From the NCBI RefSeq assembly GCF_017312365.1, contig NZ_BLJI01000004.1, positions 1-64,000 of the forward strand: a stretch of 64,000 bases of DNA. The letters run 5' to 3'. Both the position numbers and the translations under genes were made by a program. The DNA comes from Chroococcus sp. FPU101. GTDB lineage: Bacteria > Cyanobacteriota > Cyanobacteriia > Cyanobacteriales > Microcystaceae. This document shows, piece by piece, positions 52,202 through 61,692 of this stretch (position 1 is the stretch's first letter; the number at the start of each line of letters is the position of its first letter). The notes below the pieces were generated by a model. That model made no database searches. It was not told the origin of the DNA and worked only from the letters and a program-made list of their open reading frames with translations.

Positions 52202-53920
52202 ATGCGTTATTTAGCCCTAGCCACCGATTATGATGGAACCCTCGCAACTCATGGACAAGTATCAGAAGAGATCTTAGAATCCGTCAAACGATTTAAAGAA
52301 TCGGGGCGTAAAATTATTTTAGTGACAGGGCGAGAATTAAACGAACTCCGTAGAGATTTTTCACAAATAGAGGTATTTGATTGTATTGTGGCTGAAAATG
52401 GAGCATTAATTTATGATCCTGCCACTAAAGAAGAATTTTTATTAGGTGCCAGTCCTCCAGAAGTTTTTGTAGAAAGATTAAAAAGCCAAAATATTGAACC
52501 CCTTTCAGTAGGTCGTGTGATTGTTGCAACTTGGGAACCGAATGAGACAAAGGTTTTAGAAGCCATTAAAGATTTAGGGCTAGAATTACAGGTTATCTTT
52601 AATAAAGGTGCTGTCATGGTTTTGCCTTCGGGAATTAATAAAGCCGCAGGACTTAAGGCAGCTTTAGATAAAATGGGGTTTTCACCACATAATGTCATTG
52701 GGGTTGGTGATGCAGAAAATGACCATGCGTTTTTAGATTTGTGTGAATTGTCTGTAGCCGTCGCTAATGCCTTACCAATGGTCAAAGAACGGGTTGACTG
52801 GGTGACCGAGAATAGTCGGGGTGAAGGGGTTGCCGAATTAATCGATCATTTACTAGAGTCAGATTTAGCTGAATTATCGACTCAAATTAAGCGTCATGAC
52901 TTGACTTTGGGAACAAAAGATGACCAAAGCCCCGTTCAAATTCATCCATATGGTACAAGTATTCTACTTGCGGGAATGTCGGGCGGTGGTAAATCTACTC
53001 TCGCCAGCGCAATACTAGAAAGTCTAACAGAGCAAGGATATCAGTTCTGTATTATTGATCCTGAAGGAGACTATGAAAATTTTGAAGGCGCATTTATATT
53101 AGGGAATACCCAACAAGCACCTAATATTGATGAAGTCATCAGTCTATTAAAACAGCAGCCTGAGCAAAATGTGGTCGTCAATCTTTTGGCTGTTAAATTA
53201 GAAGATCGACCAGCCTTTTTTATGAAATTATGGCCCCTACTATTAGAAATGCGTTCTAGTTTGGGTCGTCCTCATTGGATAGTGATTGATGAAGCACACC
53301 ATCTTTTACCCACCTCTTGGGAACCGTCTTCGATGACCCTTCCTAAGTCTTTAGATGGCGTGATGTTAATTACAGTACATCCAGATCATGTCGCGTTACC
53401 AGCCTTATCACTGATTGATACCCTTCTCGTGGTTGGTAAAGAACCCAGACGAACCCTTGACGCTTTTTGTCAGACTGTCGGATACTGCCCACCTGAATCA
53501 ACCATACCAGAAACTTTAGAGCAGGGTAATAGTTTAGCATGGTTCCGCAAAACCGAAGAAGAACCTTTTTGCTTTAAGATTAATCCCCCTCGTTTTGAAA
53601 AAGTTCGCCATCGACGGAAGTATGCTAAGGGAGAATTGGGTGATGATAAATGCTTCTTTTTCCGAGGTGCTGAAAATAAACTCAATTTAAAGGCGCAAAA
53701 TCTGATTATGTTTACTCAAATAGCCGAGGGAGTTGATGATGATACTTGGTTATACCATCTTCAACAACAAGATTACTCGCGCTGGTTCCGAGAAGCGATT
53801 AAAGATGAAGATTTAGCCACAGAAACATCCGAGATTGAGGATAATTCTGATTTATCAGCCAACCAAAGCCGCGATCGCATTAAAGACTTGATCGAGGAAC
53901 GCTATACCCTACCTGCTTAG
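52202..53920 (+). CDS. Fusion of HAD-IIB phosphatase and HerA-like ATPase
   Basis: A 572-residue two-domain protein. Residues 1-225 are a Cof/SPP-type HAD hydrolase: nucleophile and acid Asp9/Asp11 in DYDGTLA, VTGRE (41-45), Lys147 in GINKAAGL and GDAENDH (169-175). Residues 245-480 are a P-loop ATPase: Walker A GMSGGGKST (258-266), DPEGDYENF (286-294) as in HerA/FtsK-type enzymes, and Walker B WIVIDEAHH (359-367). An acidic tail of about 30 residues follows. HAD-IIB enzymes remove phosphate from sugar phosphates or nucleotides, while HerA enzymes move along DNA. The combination has no function I know. Its stop overlaps the convergent TPR gene by 4 bp. Confidence 0.85.
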   Translation: MRYLALATDYDGTLATHGQVSEEILESVKRFKESGRKIILVTGRELNELRRDFSQIEVFDCIVAENGALIYDPATKEEFLLGASPPEVFVERLKSQNIEPLSVGRVIVATWEPNETKVLEAIKDLGLELQVIFNKGAVMVLPSGINKAAGLKAALDKMGFSPHNVIGVGDAENDHAFLDLCELSVAVANALPMVKERVDWVTENSRGEGVAELIDHLLESDLAELSTQIKRHDLTLGTKDDQSPVQIHPYGTSILLAGMSGGGKSTLASAILESLTEQGYQFCIIDPEGDYENFEGAFILGNTQQAPNIDEVISLLKQQPEQNVVVNLLAVKLEDRPAFFMKLWPLLLEMRSSLGRPHWIVIDEAHHLLPTSWEPSSMTLPKSLDGVMLITVHPDHVALPALSLIDTLLVVGKEPRRTLDAFCQTVGYCPPESTIPETLEQGNSLAWFRKTEEEPFCFKINPPRFEKVRHRRKYAKGELGDDKCFFFRGAENKLNLKAQNLIMFTQIAEGVDDDTWLYHLQQQDYSRWFREAIKDEDLATETSEIEDNSDLSANQSRDRIKDLIEERYTLPA

Positions 53921-55389
53921 GGAGAGTTTATCAGATTTTGAAATCGCTGATCCGAGCGAATATCGTCAAAATCTGAATCTGTTTTTGCCATTACTTGGTA
54001 TTGTTGATCGAGAGCGATCGCTTGTTGTAAATTGGATAAAGCTTGATCGATATTTTCTTGCAAAGCATAACAACAGGCTTTGTTATAGTAAGTGTTTGCA
54101 TCTTCTGATTTAAATTTGAGGACTTTGTCGTAAGATTGTATAGCTTCTTCAAATTGTCCTAAGTTAGAAAGTGTAATACCTCGAAAATACCAAACTGCAT
54201 AGTCATCAGGTTTGAGAGCCAAAGCTGTGTCAAAAGATTGTATAGCTTCTTCTAATCTTCCTAAATTAGAGAGTGAATAGCCTAAAAAGAACCAAGAATC
54301 ATGGTTATCAGGTTTGAGTGTCAAAGCTGTGTCAAAAGATTTTGCTGCTTCTGCAAATTGTCCTAAGTCAAGTAGTGCATAGCCTAGAAAGAACCAAGAA
54401 TTATGGTCATCAGCTTTAAGTGCCAAAGCGTGTTTATAGGATTGTATAGATTCGTCAAATCTTCCTAACTTATGTAGTACAATACCTTTGTTATTCCAAG
54501 CAACAGAATCATTAGATTGGATTTCGATAGCTTGGTCAAAGGATACTATCGCTTCTTCTAATCTTCCTAACTCTCGTAGTGCAATACCTCGAAGGTTCAA
54601 AGCATTATAGTTATCAGGTTGAAGTTCGATGGCTTTGTCATAGGATTGTATCGCTTCTTCCCAATTTTGTTCTGCTGCATAAATCCTACCAACTTCAAAC
54701 CATAACGCTGCTTTATTTTCTAAAGTTTGATATCGCTCTGAGATTAAATCTTCAATTTCTAAAATTTTTTCTCGTCGTTGTTGAGGAGTCCACAAAAGAT
54801 ATTGCTCATAATCTCCTTCTCTAAGATAACGTAAAGATTCTTCTTTTACTCTCTCTTGAGTGGAGGCAAACTCAAATACACCCGAACGCCAATCATAAAA
54901 ATCAGGTGAACGTCTCAAAATATATTTCAGAGCAAATAAAGGTACAAAAAACACAAAGCAAGTCTTAAAATCGTCTCTAAATCGCTCTCGTTGTAGATTG
55001 AGATGTGATAGAATTGGAGGGACGGTATCAAGTCTATAATAATCTCCTTGTCCTCCGATACCACTTGATTTAATATAGTCTACTAAAGTTTTTTCGATTC
55101 CTGTAATAAATAATATATCAATCTTTTTTTGATTATTTTTTTGAGCAATCAAATTATATAAATTATTAATATTATTTTCTAAATTTAGAGTTTCAACGCT
55201 TTTATCAGGTAAATCTTTTTGAACAGAATCAATAATTTCTACTCTCTGTGCAGGAGAACAAAGAACAAATAAAATCCCGAATCCTTCTCGTCTTTTTAAA
55301 TTACGAAGTAAAGCTTGATAGGTTTCTCGATATTCAGTTTTAAGCGAGAAATCTCGTAAAAGTTGCTCTTTAGTAAAATTCGTTACCAT
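53917..55389 (-). CDS. TPR protein with degenerate ATPase-like N-domain
   Basis: A 490-residue protein. Residues 1-200 resemble a nucleotide-binding domain that has lost its P-loop: FGILFVLCSPAQRVEIIDSV in place of Walker A, IDILFITGIEK near the Walker B position, then PPILSHLNLQRERFRD, LFALKYILRR and SPDFYDWRSGVFEF, a signature seen in bacterial NACHT-like/TPR proteins. Residues 225-450 are about six tandem 34-residue TPRs ('NWEEAIQSYDKAIELQPDNY' and like units), with a further helix pair to the end. The TPRs give a 102-bp repeat in the DNA. It starts 2 bp after the ATPase gene and is surely its partner. Function unknown. Confidence 0.82.
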   Translation of the reverse strand: MVTNFTKEQLLRDFSLKTEYRETYQALLRNLKRREGFGILFVLCSPAQRVEIIDSVQKDLPDKSVETLNLENNINNLYNLIAQKNNQKKIDILFITGIEKTLVDYIKSSGIGGQGDYYRLDTVPPILSHLNLQRERFRDDFKTCFVFFVPLFALKYILRRSPDFYDWRSGVFEFASTQERVKEESLRYLREGDYEQYLLWTPQQRREKILEIEDLISERYQTLENKAALWFEVGRIYAAEQNWEEAIQSYDKAIELQPDNYNALNLRGIALRELGRLEEAIVSFDQAIEIQSNDSVAWNNKGIVLHKLGRFDESIQSYKHALALKADDHNSWFFLGYALLDLGQFAEAAKSFDTALTLKPDNHDSWFFLGYSLSNLGRLEEAIQSFDTALALKPDDYAVWYFRGITLSNLGQFEEAIQSYDKVLKFKSEDANTYYNKACCYALQENIDQALSNLQQAIALDQQYQVMAKTDSDFDDIRSDQRFQNLINSP

Positions 55390-55391
55390 AA

Positions 55392-56723
55392 TTATTTTAA
55401 GTTATCTCTAGCTGTTTTGAATTCATCAATATCTTCTATTAAAGGATGAACATCATACCATCTCTTGGGATTATCTTTTTCATCTATTTCCCAATACTCT
55501 AAAACACAGCGACGAAACAGTAAACTTCGATATTCTATTTCATTTGGGATTATTTTGTCACGTGCAATGATTGCTAATTTATTCCACTCATCTTGATTGA
55601 TTCCAATTCTATAAGTTTTCTCTCTCGCATCATTCAATGCTCGATTAATTGATTTCTCAGTAATTGGAAAATCGTCAATATAATCCATTGCTGTTTGCAT
55701 AAAAAGCATTAATTCTCTGACATACCCTCCTGTCATCTGACAAAGTTTAACTCTAGTTTCTTCAGTATCAAAAATTCCTAAATTAGGTTGATTATATTTA
55801 ATTGGATAGTTTTGGATTCTACGACAAAGAATTTCTGTCATTTTATCAATTCCCTTTTTATAAAGATTATACTGCTTATCTTTCACCATAATCATGGGCA
55901 AAACTTCAGGAGAATCATATAAGTTACGAAGCTCCAAAGCTCGATCAGAATAAACTAATAAGAGCGGTGCTGTATAGACAATATGGCATTGCAATGATGT
56001 TAGCTGGGTATGATAATCTAAGAAAATTTCATCATAGTTAGTTCTGCCGTTTTCTCTCAGTAGAAAAGCAATTCGATCTAAATTGTCTGCGATCACCACT
56101 AATTTAGAAAACTTCTCATTAAATTTTGTATTCTGCATAGCCTCTTGAATAAATATATTTAAGGCTTTAATCAAAGACACGCCATACAAATCAACTTTTT
56201 TTCTAATTTCTTCTCGCTTACTTGGAGCTTTTCTAATACTGGCAGTTAGTTTAGCAAAAAAATCAATATTAGGTTCTATTTCTATTGATTCTAGCTCTAG
56301 TTCAGATGACGCTAAATCCTGAATATCTGTCCAGCGATCTTTTAACCAATTGACAACGGGAGCATCATTAGCATAGTCCCGAAGTTGTTGTAGGATATGA
56401 CGAGTACAAGCTAAAAGAATATCTGTATAGTGAACGTCTTGTTCGTCGATATCTTCAGTTGCACCAAAATAAACAACAAAACAGTCTTTACTTTCTAAAT
56501 CTTGTTTTAAACGTAATAGTTCTGTTGACTTACCAACACCTCTATGTCCTGTATAAAGTTGGTAAGTGCATTTCTGTGAACGTATAATTTTTTTTCCGAT
56601 TTCCCTAAAGATATCTTCATCACCTCGGACTTTACTACAGTCTACATATTTCGGATCGCCTGGATTTAATGGCTCAAAGGGATTAAAACTATTGTAAATG
56701 CTGATAATTAAGTCTTCGGACAT
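55392..56723 (-). CDS. P-loop ATPase (STAND/ORC-like) partner of the TPR gene
   Basis: A 443-residue P-loop NTPase. Walker A is GHRGVGKST (59-67). The Walker B-like strand KLVVIADNLDRIAF (about 207-220) has Asp-Asn-Leu-Asp-Arg, a pattern of STAND and AAA+ ATPases. A sensor segment lies near YTAPLLLVYS. The C-terminal 150 residues are helical, with a winged-helix-like end. There is no signal peptide or membrane helix. The gene runs directly (2-bp gap) into the TPR gene. ATPase/TPR pairs of this build appear in signalling or defence modules, but no effector domain is visible in either gene. Confidence 0.78.
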   Translation of the reverse strand: MSEDLIISIYNSFNPFEPLNPGDPKYVDCSKVRGDEDIFREIGKKIIRSQKCTYQLYTGHRGVGKSTELLRLKQDLESKDCFVVYFGATEDIDEQDVHYTDILLACTRHILQQLRDYANDAPVVNWLKDRWTDIQDLASSELELESIEIEPNIDFFAKLTASIRKAPSKREEIRKKVDLYGVSLIKALNIFIQEAMQNTKFNEKFSKLVVIADNLDRIAFLLRENGRTNYDEIFLDYHTQLTSLQCHIVYTAPLLLVYSDRALELRNLYDSPEVLPMIMVKDKQYNLYKKGIDKMTEILCRRIQNYPIKYNQPNLGIFDTEETRVKLCQMTGGYVRELMLFMQTAMDYIDDFPITEKSINRALNDAREKTYRIGINQDEWNKLAIIARDKIIPNEIEYRSLLFRRCVLEYWEIDEKDNPKRWYDVHPLIEDIDEFKTARDNLK

Positions 56724-56816
56724 ATATATTTAGAATTGCTCTAATCCATGTTGTATGAGCCGTGCAACAGCCTAAAACTATTCTAGCAATGCGATCGCAT
56801 TTCGAGTAAAAATCAA

Positions 56817-58142
56817 TTATCCTCGCAGTCGTCGATAAACCGTTGCTAACCCCCCTGCATCCCCCACATTACCTGGAAACAAAACGACTGGTAAATTCGG
56901 GAAACGGGGGTGATTGTCGGCAGTACGAACCATCGAACAACCTGCTAAAATTTGTCCAACAAGACGGGCTGATCGTAAATTTAATCCCGTACTTAAAACA
57001 TCATTTGACGTGATGCCACCTTTACTGATTAAAAAACCAATATCTTTCGGTAAATTTTGCACAATATCCATCAATAAAGCAGAAACCGCCACCCCAAAAT
57101 CTAAACGCTGTTGTACCGTATCAAAGGTTAATTCTTGACGACTGGTATAAATCACAGGGGTCTGATGTGATTGATGTATTTGTTCTATTTTTATGAGGGT
57201 TTCTTGTAGGATTTCGTCTCGTTGTTCGGGATAATCTCTCAAACGAGTTACATCAATTTCAAGACCAACTGTATCAGGTTCTTTTAGGAGATTTTCAAGT
57301 TGTTCGGTGGTTTTTTTGACATGAGAACCGACAATAACGGCACCTGAAAGATCAGTTGGTTTATATTTTGCCATTTCTTCGGCGGGAATGGGTTGTGTCC
57401 CTAGTTGTGCTAAGGAAGTTAAAATACTGGCGGCGCTACGAAACAAAAAGCGTTTTCTTGATGCAGTTACTTGTAAAATATCCTGAGCAAATTGATCTAA
57501 ATCTGCTTGTACTTCTCCATCTACGACCCCACATTGATTATTTTCTAATTTCATTAATCGTTCTAAACTACAACTACTTTGACGAATGTCGTTTAATAAA
57601 AAGCGTTCTACCTCATTTGCTTTAATTCGTCCTTTTGTTTTTTCTTCCACATAATCGGGTAAATAACTGTGATGGTAGCCAAAGACCGAATCTTTAGCAA
57701 ATTCTGTCTCGTGAACAGGAATTGGAACACCATCAATATATAAATAATGAATACTATCGCGGGTAACTCTACCACCTTCAAAAAAGGCAGGAATCAGAAA
57801 ATGTGCATCAAATTTACCCAATTCTTCAGCAATGACATCGGTTTCAATTGGGTAATGTCCTCGTAATGTAGAATCGGAACGACTAACTACCAAGAAATCT
57901 TGAATATTTTCGGCTTCTAGTGCCAATTTTAGATTCTGACAAACTTCTCTTGTGACCTCGGCTGCTTTATCTGGCGTTAAAGCGCGAGTATTGGTTAAGA
58001 TAAAAAAGATATTGACCCGATCGGCTAATCCTAAACGAAGTGTCTCAACATCCCACTGCATGAGGAGTAAGCAACTGTGAACGGTTTGAGAACCCGTTGG
58101 ATCATCATCAAGAACAATAATTTTAGGTTGACTATTTGGCAT
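56817..58142 (-). CDS. Four-carbon acid sugar kinase family protein
   Basis: A 441-residue kinase of the DUF1537/OtnK family. The N-terminal substrate domain begins IIVLDDDPTGSQTVHS and contains SRSDSTLRGHYPIETD. The C-terminal ATP-binding domain has FLISKGGITSNDVLS and VVLFPGNVGDAGGL. These enzymes phosphorylate four-carbon acid sugars such as 3-oxo-tetronate or erythronate in catabolic pathways. No partner aldolase, isomerase or dehydrogenase lies beside it, so the substrate is open. It is divergent from rbcR, with a 284-bp shared upstream region. Confidence 0.86.
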   Translation of the reverse strand: MPNSQPKIIVLDDDPTGSQTVHSCLLLMQWDVETLRLGLADRVNIFFILTNTRALTPDKAAEVTREVCQNLKLALEAENIQDFLVVSRSDSTLRGHYPIETDVIAEELGKFDAHFLIPAFFEGGRVTRDSIHYLYIDGVPIPVHETEFAKDSVFGYHHSYLPDYVEEKTKGRIKANEVERFLLNDIRQSSCSLERLMKLENNQCGVVDGEVQADLDQFAQDILQVTASRKRFLFRSAASILTSLAQLGTQPIPAEEMAKYKPTDLSGAVIVGSHVKKTTEQLENLLKEPDTVGLEIDVTRLRDYPEQRDEILQETLIKIEQIHQSHQTPVIYTSRQELTFDTVQQRLDFGVAVSALLMDIVQNLPKDIGFLISKGGITSNDVLSTGLNLRSARLVGQILAGCSMVRTADNHPRFPNLPVVLFPGNVGDAGGLATVYRRLRG

Positions 58143-58426
58143 TTTTGTGCTGTCTGAATTTTGGCTAGTCGGTTCAATCAGAGTAATTATTATTTTCTCT
58201 TGATGCGGCGCGTCGTGATCCGTTTCTTTTCATTCTCTAAAAAAATGATGAGTGATTTTGCTTAAAACTTTTACTTTCTTAGCCATTTGATCCCCGTGTT
58301 ATGGTACTGTCAATGTCAGTATGAGTCGATGTAACATTTAAGTTGCTGCCCTCGTCATTTGAAAAAAGAAAGCGAAGAATTGTTGCTGCTCGTCCTACTT
58401 CCTTACACATTCCATGAGCCAAGCCT

Positions 58427-59437
58427 ATGTCAGATATTCCTTTCACTCTAGATCAACTCAGAATTCTTAAGGCGATCGCTGCTGAAGGAAGTTTTAAACG
58501 AGCCGCCGATACTCTATATGTTTCTCAACCTGCTGTTAGTTTACAAGTACAGAACCTAGAAAAGCAACTAAATGTACCCTTATTTGATCGCGGGGGACGT
58601 AAAGCACAACTCACCGAAGCAGGACATCTATTGTTGAGTTATGGGGAAAAAATTATTACTCTGTGTCAAGAAACCTGTCGTGCGATCGAAGATTTACAAA
58701 ACTTACAAGGTGGTACTTTAATTGTCGGTGCTTCCCAAACCACAGGTACCTATTTACTACCGCGCATGATTGGCTATTTTCGCAGCAAATATCCAGAAGT
58801 GAGCGTACAATTACAGGTTCACTCCACCCGTCGCACTTCTTGGGGGGTTGCTAATGGACAAGTTGATCTCGCCATTATTGGGGGTGAAGTTCCCGCCGAA
58901 CTACAAGAAACTTTACGAATTATTCCCTATGCTGATGATGAATTGGCGTTAATTTTGCCTGTTGCTCATCCTTTGGCTAAAGTTGAAATGATCCAAAAAG
59001 AAGATTTATATAGACTTAAATTTATTACCCTCGATTCACAGTCTACGATTCGTAAAGTCATTGATAAAGTCTTAAGTCGTTGCGATATTGATACTAAACG
59101 TCTTAAAGTTGAAATGGAACTCAATTCGATCGAAGCGATCAAAAATGCAGTCCAATCAGGTTTAGGGGCGGCTTTTGTTTCAGTAACAGCGATCGAAAAA
59201 GAATTACATATGAATGTACTCCATATGGCACCGATCAAAGATGTTGAAGTTAGACGCACTTTATCAGTTATTATAAATCCGAGTCGCTATCGTTCCAAAG
59301 CAGCAGAAGCGTTTGTACGAGAAATTTTACCCGAATTTTCTACCTATCCAGAATATCTTGCTCAAGCGGAATTTATTACTACTCCCACAACCCATCCCAT
59401 TCATACCGAGATTTCAACTAATGGTAATGGTTTTTAA
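58427..59437 (+). CDS. rbcR: LysR-type RuBisCO operon regulator RbcR
   Basis: A 336-residue LysR regulator. Residues 5-65 form the winged helix ([36 protein letters not shown]). The effector domain has [37 protein letters not shown] and [19 protein letters not shown]. The N-terminal 180 residues are almost the invariant sequence of the cyanobacterial/plastid RbcR (Ycf30) group, distinct from NdhR and CmpR. RbcR activates RuBisCO genes in response to carbon and redox state. The ATG at 58427 gives the usual [13 protein letters not shown] start. The rbc genes are not in the window. Confidence 0.93.
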   Translation: MSDIPFTLDQLRILKAIAAEGSFKRAADTLYVSQPAVSLQVQNLEKQLNVPLFDRGGRKAQLTEAGHLLLSYGEKIITLCQETCRAIEDLQNLQGGTLIVGASQTTGTYLLPRMIGYFRSKYPEVSVQLQVHSTRRTSWGVANGQVDLAIIGGEVPAELQETLRIIPYADDELALILPVAHPLAKVEMIQKEDLYRLKFITLDSQSTIRKVIDKVLSRCDIDTKRLKVEMELNSIEAIKNAVQSGLGAAFVSVTAIEKELHMNVLHMAPIKDVEVRRTLSVIINPSRYRSKAAEAFVREILPEFSTYPEYLAQAEFITTPTTHPIHTEISTNGNGF

Positions 59438-59469
59438 GATAGTAATAAGTCGTTTTATAAATTGATCTT

Positions 59470-60438
59470 ATGCCAAGTTATCCAGGTATTTCAAGCCAAG
59501 CGTTTAAACATCCTTTAGATCAACAAGCTGAACAAGCATTAAGAAGTGTTCCTGGTTTTGATCTCTTAGCTACTCGTTTTTCAGAATATATTTATGAGCG
59601 TCCTCAACAGATTTATCTAATGGGAAATAATCTGAAAGTCGGGCCGCGACAATATTCGACACTTTATGGCATTTATCGAGAGTGTCTTCAAGCATTAGAT
59701 ATCTCTCCAGAACCAACGTTATATGTTAGTCAAGAACCTTTTGTTAATGCGTATTCATTAGGGCGAGAACATCCTTATATTGTCATCAATACAGGTTTAC
59801 TTGATTTATTAGAAGAAAATGAACTTAGAACAGTTATCGCTCATGAATTAGGTCATCTTAAATGTGACCACAGTATTTTAATCCAGATGTTTTTATGGGT
59901 CAGAAATACGGCTACATTTCTGGGCGATTTAACATTAGGTATTGGAAAAATTATGACAACGGGCTTGATTTATGCTTTTTATGAATGGCGTAGAAAAGCA
60001 GAATTATCGTCCGATCGAGCCTCATTGTTAGTGCTAGATGATGTGACTCCAATTTATAAAACAATGATGAAATTAGCGGGAGGAAGTCAGAAATATGTAC
60101 ATGAATGCAGTTTATCAGAGTTTCTCAAACAGTCGGATGACTATTATCGGATGGATGAAGATAGTTTAAATCAATTTTATAAAGTTTTAATTTATAACGG
60201 TGCCAATGATACTTTTCTAGCTCATCCTTTTACAGTAGAACGAGTTCGTTATATACAAGAATGGTCTACCTCTACACAATACAGCCAAATTCGACAAGGA
60301 AACTATCCTAAAGTCCGCAAAGAAGGCTCGATTAATGTTAATGCCACACCCCAAAAACAAGAGTCTGAAGATTTGAAGAAAAAAATTGCTGATCTACAAG
60401 CAGAAATAGATAGAATTAAGTCACAAAAAGATACTTAG
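59470..60438 (+). CDS. M48 family metallopeptidase
   Basis: A 322-residue zinc protease of the Ste24/HtpX clan. The catalytic motif is HELGH at 125-129 (VIAHELGHLKCDH), with the second zinc site in the RRKAELSSDRASLL helix (Glu/Asp). A hydrophobic stretch (about 143-170) may be a membrane helix. The last 50 residues are a charged coiled-coil tail (EDLKKKIADLQAEIDRIK). Closely related cyanobacterial/plastid proteins have this size and may act at the membrane in protein quality control. It lies 32 bp after rbcR on the same strand. Confidence 0.88.
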   Translation: MPSYPGISSQAFKHPLDQQAEQALRSVPGFDLLATRFSEYIYERPQQIYLMGNNLKVGPRQYSTLYGIYRECLQALDISPEPTLYVSQEPFVNAYSLGREHPYIVINTGLLDLLEENELRTVIAHELGHLKCDHSILIQMFLWVRNTATFLGDLTLGIGKIMTTGLIYAFYEWRRKAELSSDRASLLVLDDVTPIYKTMMKLAGGSQKYVHECSLSEFLKQSDDYYRMDEDSLNQFYKVLIYNGANDTFLAHPFTVERVRYIQEWSTSTQYSQIRQGNYPKVRKEGSINVNATPQKQESEDLKKKIADLQAEIDRIKSQKDT

Positions 60439-60519
60439 AAATCCCTTTCGTTAGATAGATGCGGTTATTATATTAATTTTTTAAACTATTAAAAACAATT
60501 TAGATGTGAATCAGTTTTT

Positions 60520-60840
60520 ATGAAAAGTTTAAAATTAATGATTTTCCGTATTAGATTAACTTTGGTACTTGTTTTAAGTATTTTATTTACTAATTTTAGC
60601 CTACCTCAACAAGCCCTAGCTTCTCCAAACTTTAAAGAAAATGTACAGAAATTAGATAAAGCGGCTAATACAATTGATAAAGAAGAGGAAAAAGAAGCAA
60701 CAAAAGATACTTATGGTCAATATGAAGAAAGTAATGAATTGATTGATAAAGCTAGAGAAACGGCAAAAGAGAACTTAGAAAATATGGCAAATCCAGAATA
60801 TGTAAATCCAGAGCGATCTTTACCAGAAAATCAAAAGTAA
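60520..60840 (+). CDS. Small secreted acidic/Lys-rich protein
   Basis: A 106-residue protein with a long signal peptide (residues 1-34: basic MKSLKLMIFRIRLTL, hydrophobic LVLVLSILF, then LPQQALAS). The mature part is helical and very charged: FKENVQKLDKAANTIDKEEEKEATKD, ESNELIDKARETAKENLENM. No domain is recognised. Its composition resembles the secreted repeat protein at 7410-7883, but no repeat is visible. It lies 80 bp after the M48 protease gene on the same strand and may be exported with it. Confidence 0.6.
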   Translation: MKSLKLMIFRIRLTLVLVLSILFTNFSLPQQALASPNFKENVQKLDKAANTIDKEEEKEATKDTYGQYEESNELIDKARETAKENLENMANPEYVNPERSLPENQK

Positions 60841-60861
60841 TTTAGATTTGAAAATTACGGC

Positions 60862-60950
60862 TTATTCTTCCCCTGCATGATAGGAACTGCGAACCAAAGG
60901 CCCCGATCGCACTTGAGAAAATCCTAAAGAACGTGCTATTTCTTCAAGAA
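60862..60950 (-). pseudogene. Relic of a lipA 3' end
   Basis: On the minus strand this encodes [29 protein letters not shown] and a stop at 60862, matching the end of the intact LipA encoded at 62725-63639 ([27 protein letters not shown]). Over 80 aligned bases (60871-60950 against 62731-62810) I count 64 identities, and the offset is exactly 1860 bp with no gap. Upstream (toward higher coordinates) the frame meets a stop and the similarity ends, so only the 3' end remains. Confidence 0.85.
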
Positions 60951-61068
60951 GCGTCTAAGATTTGTATTCCTTGATGATCTCAATAAAAGGTTTGTTCTGT
61001 ACCAAGTTTACAAACATACTTTATGATCATTAGAATACGGCGGCTTTTTTTGTGTAGGCTAAAAAATT

Positions 61069-61332
61069 ATGACACGTATTGTTTTTCAAGATATTCTTAA
61101 TCAACTTGAAGAACTTGAAGTTAATGAGTTAGAGGAATTACATCAAATTATCGAGCAATATCTGGCTACTAAAGAAGAGTATTTGAAAAAAACTACTTTT
61201 CATCAAGCATTGTTAACTTCAGGTTTAGTTAAACAGATTAAACGTCCCATTTATCGTCAAACGTCTCAGGAACAACTTATTAACCTAGAAGAAAAACCCA
61301 TCTCTGAGACAATTATCGAGGAACGACGTTAG
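61069..61332 (+). CDS. Antitoxin-like partner of a PIN-domain toxin
   Basis: An 87-residue protein with a helical Leu/Glu-rich N-terminal part (FQDILNQLEELEVNELEELHQIIEQYLA) and a basic-to-acidic C-terminal tail. The pattern and its position directly upstream of a VapC-like ORF (the toxin ATG follows the stop at once) fit a common group of cyanobacterial VapB-type antitoxins. The toxin is broken (61333-61549), so this gene may be an orphan antitoxin or under decay. Confidence 0.7.
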   Translation: MTRIVFQDILNQLEELEVNELEELHQIIEQYLATKEEYLKKTTFHQALLTSGLVKQIKRPIYRQTSQEQLINLEEKPISETIIEERR

Positions 61333-61549
61333 ATGGCAGTCTATTTTATTGATAGTAGCGCATTAGTCAAACGATATGTCAACGAGATTGGTTCAGCCTA
61401 TGTTTTAGAAATCTTTAATCCTTCACTCAATAATGAGGTTTTTATAGCTTCAATCACAGGATCTAATGTTTATCTGTGCAGACAATGAATTAAATATAGC
61501 CACATCTATTGAAGGATTAATCGTTGAAAATCCAAATAATCATCCGTAA
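61333..61549 (+). pseudogene. VapC-type PIN toxin with internal deletion
   Basis: It opens as a PIN-domain ribonuclease, MAVYFIDSSALVKRYVNEIG, with the first catalytic Asp in FIDSSAL, and continues VFIASITGS. It then goes out of frame and stops. A second frame beginning LMFICADNELNIAT and ending GLIVENPNNHP, at the stop at 61547-61549, is the C-terminus of the same family (CADNEL holds the last acidic residues). The part between, about 70-80 residues, is missing, so the toxin is inactive. Confidence 0.85.
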
Positions 61550-61692
61550 AATATGATTACAATATACATAACTTTTGGTCTATAATATACTTTAAAAATA
61601 ATAATCTAGATAACAAATTATTTTAATTAATTTTCAAATGATATGTTTCTATTTTATTTTTAATTCGTAAAGTTAGCAAACGTAATTTATCA

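Noticed and set aside
53900-54720. About 102-bp periodic DNA repeat as a noncoding satellite
   Set aside because: The period is the codon image of tandem 34-residue TPR units in the minus-strand gene.
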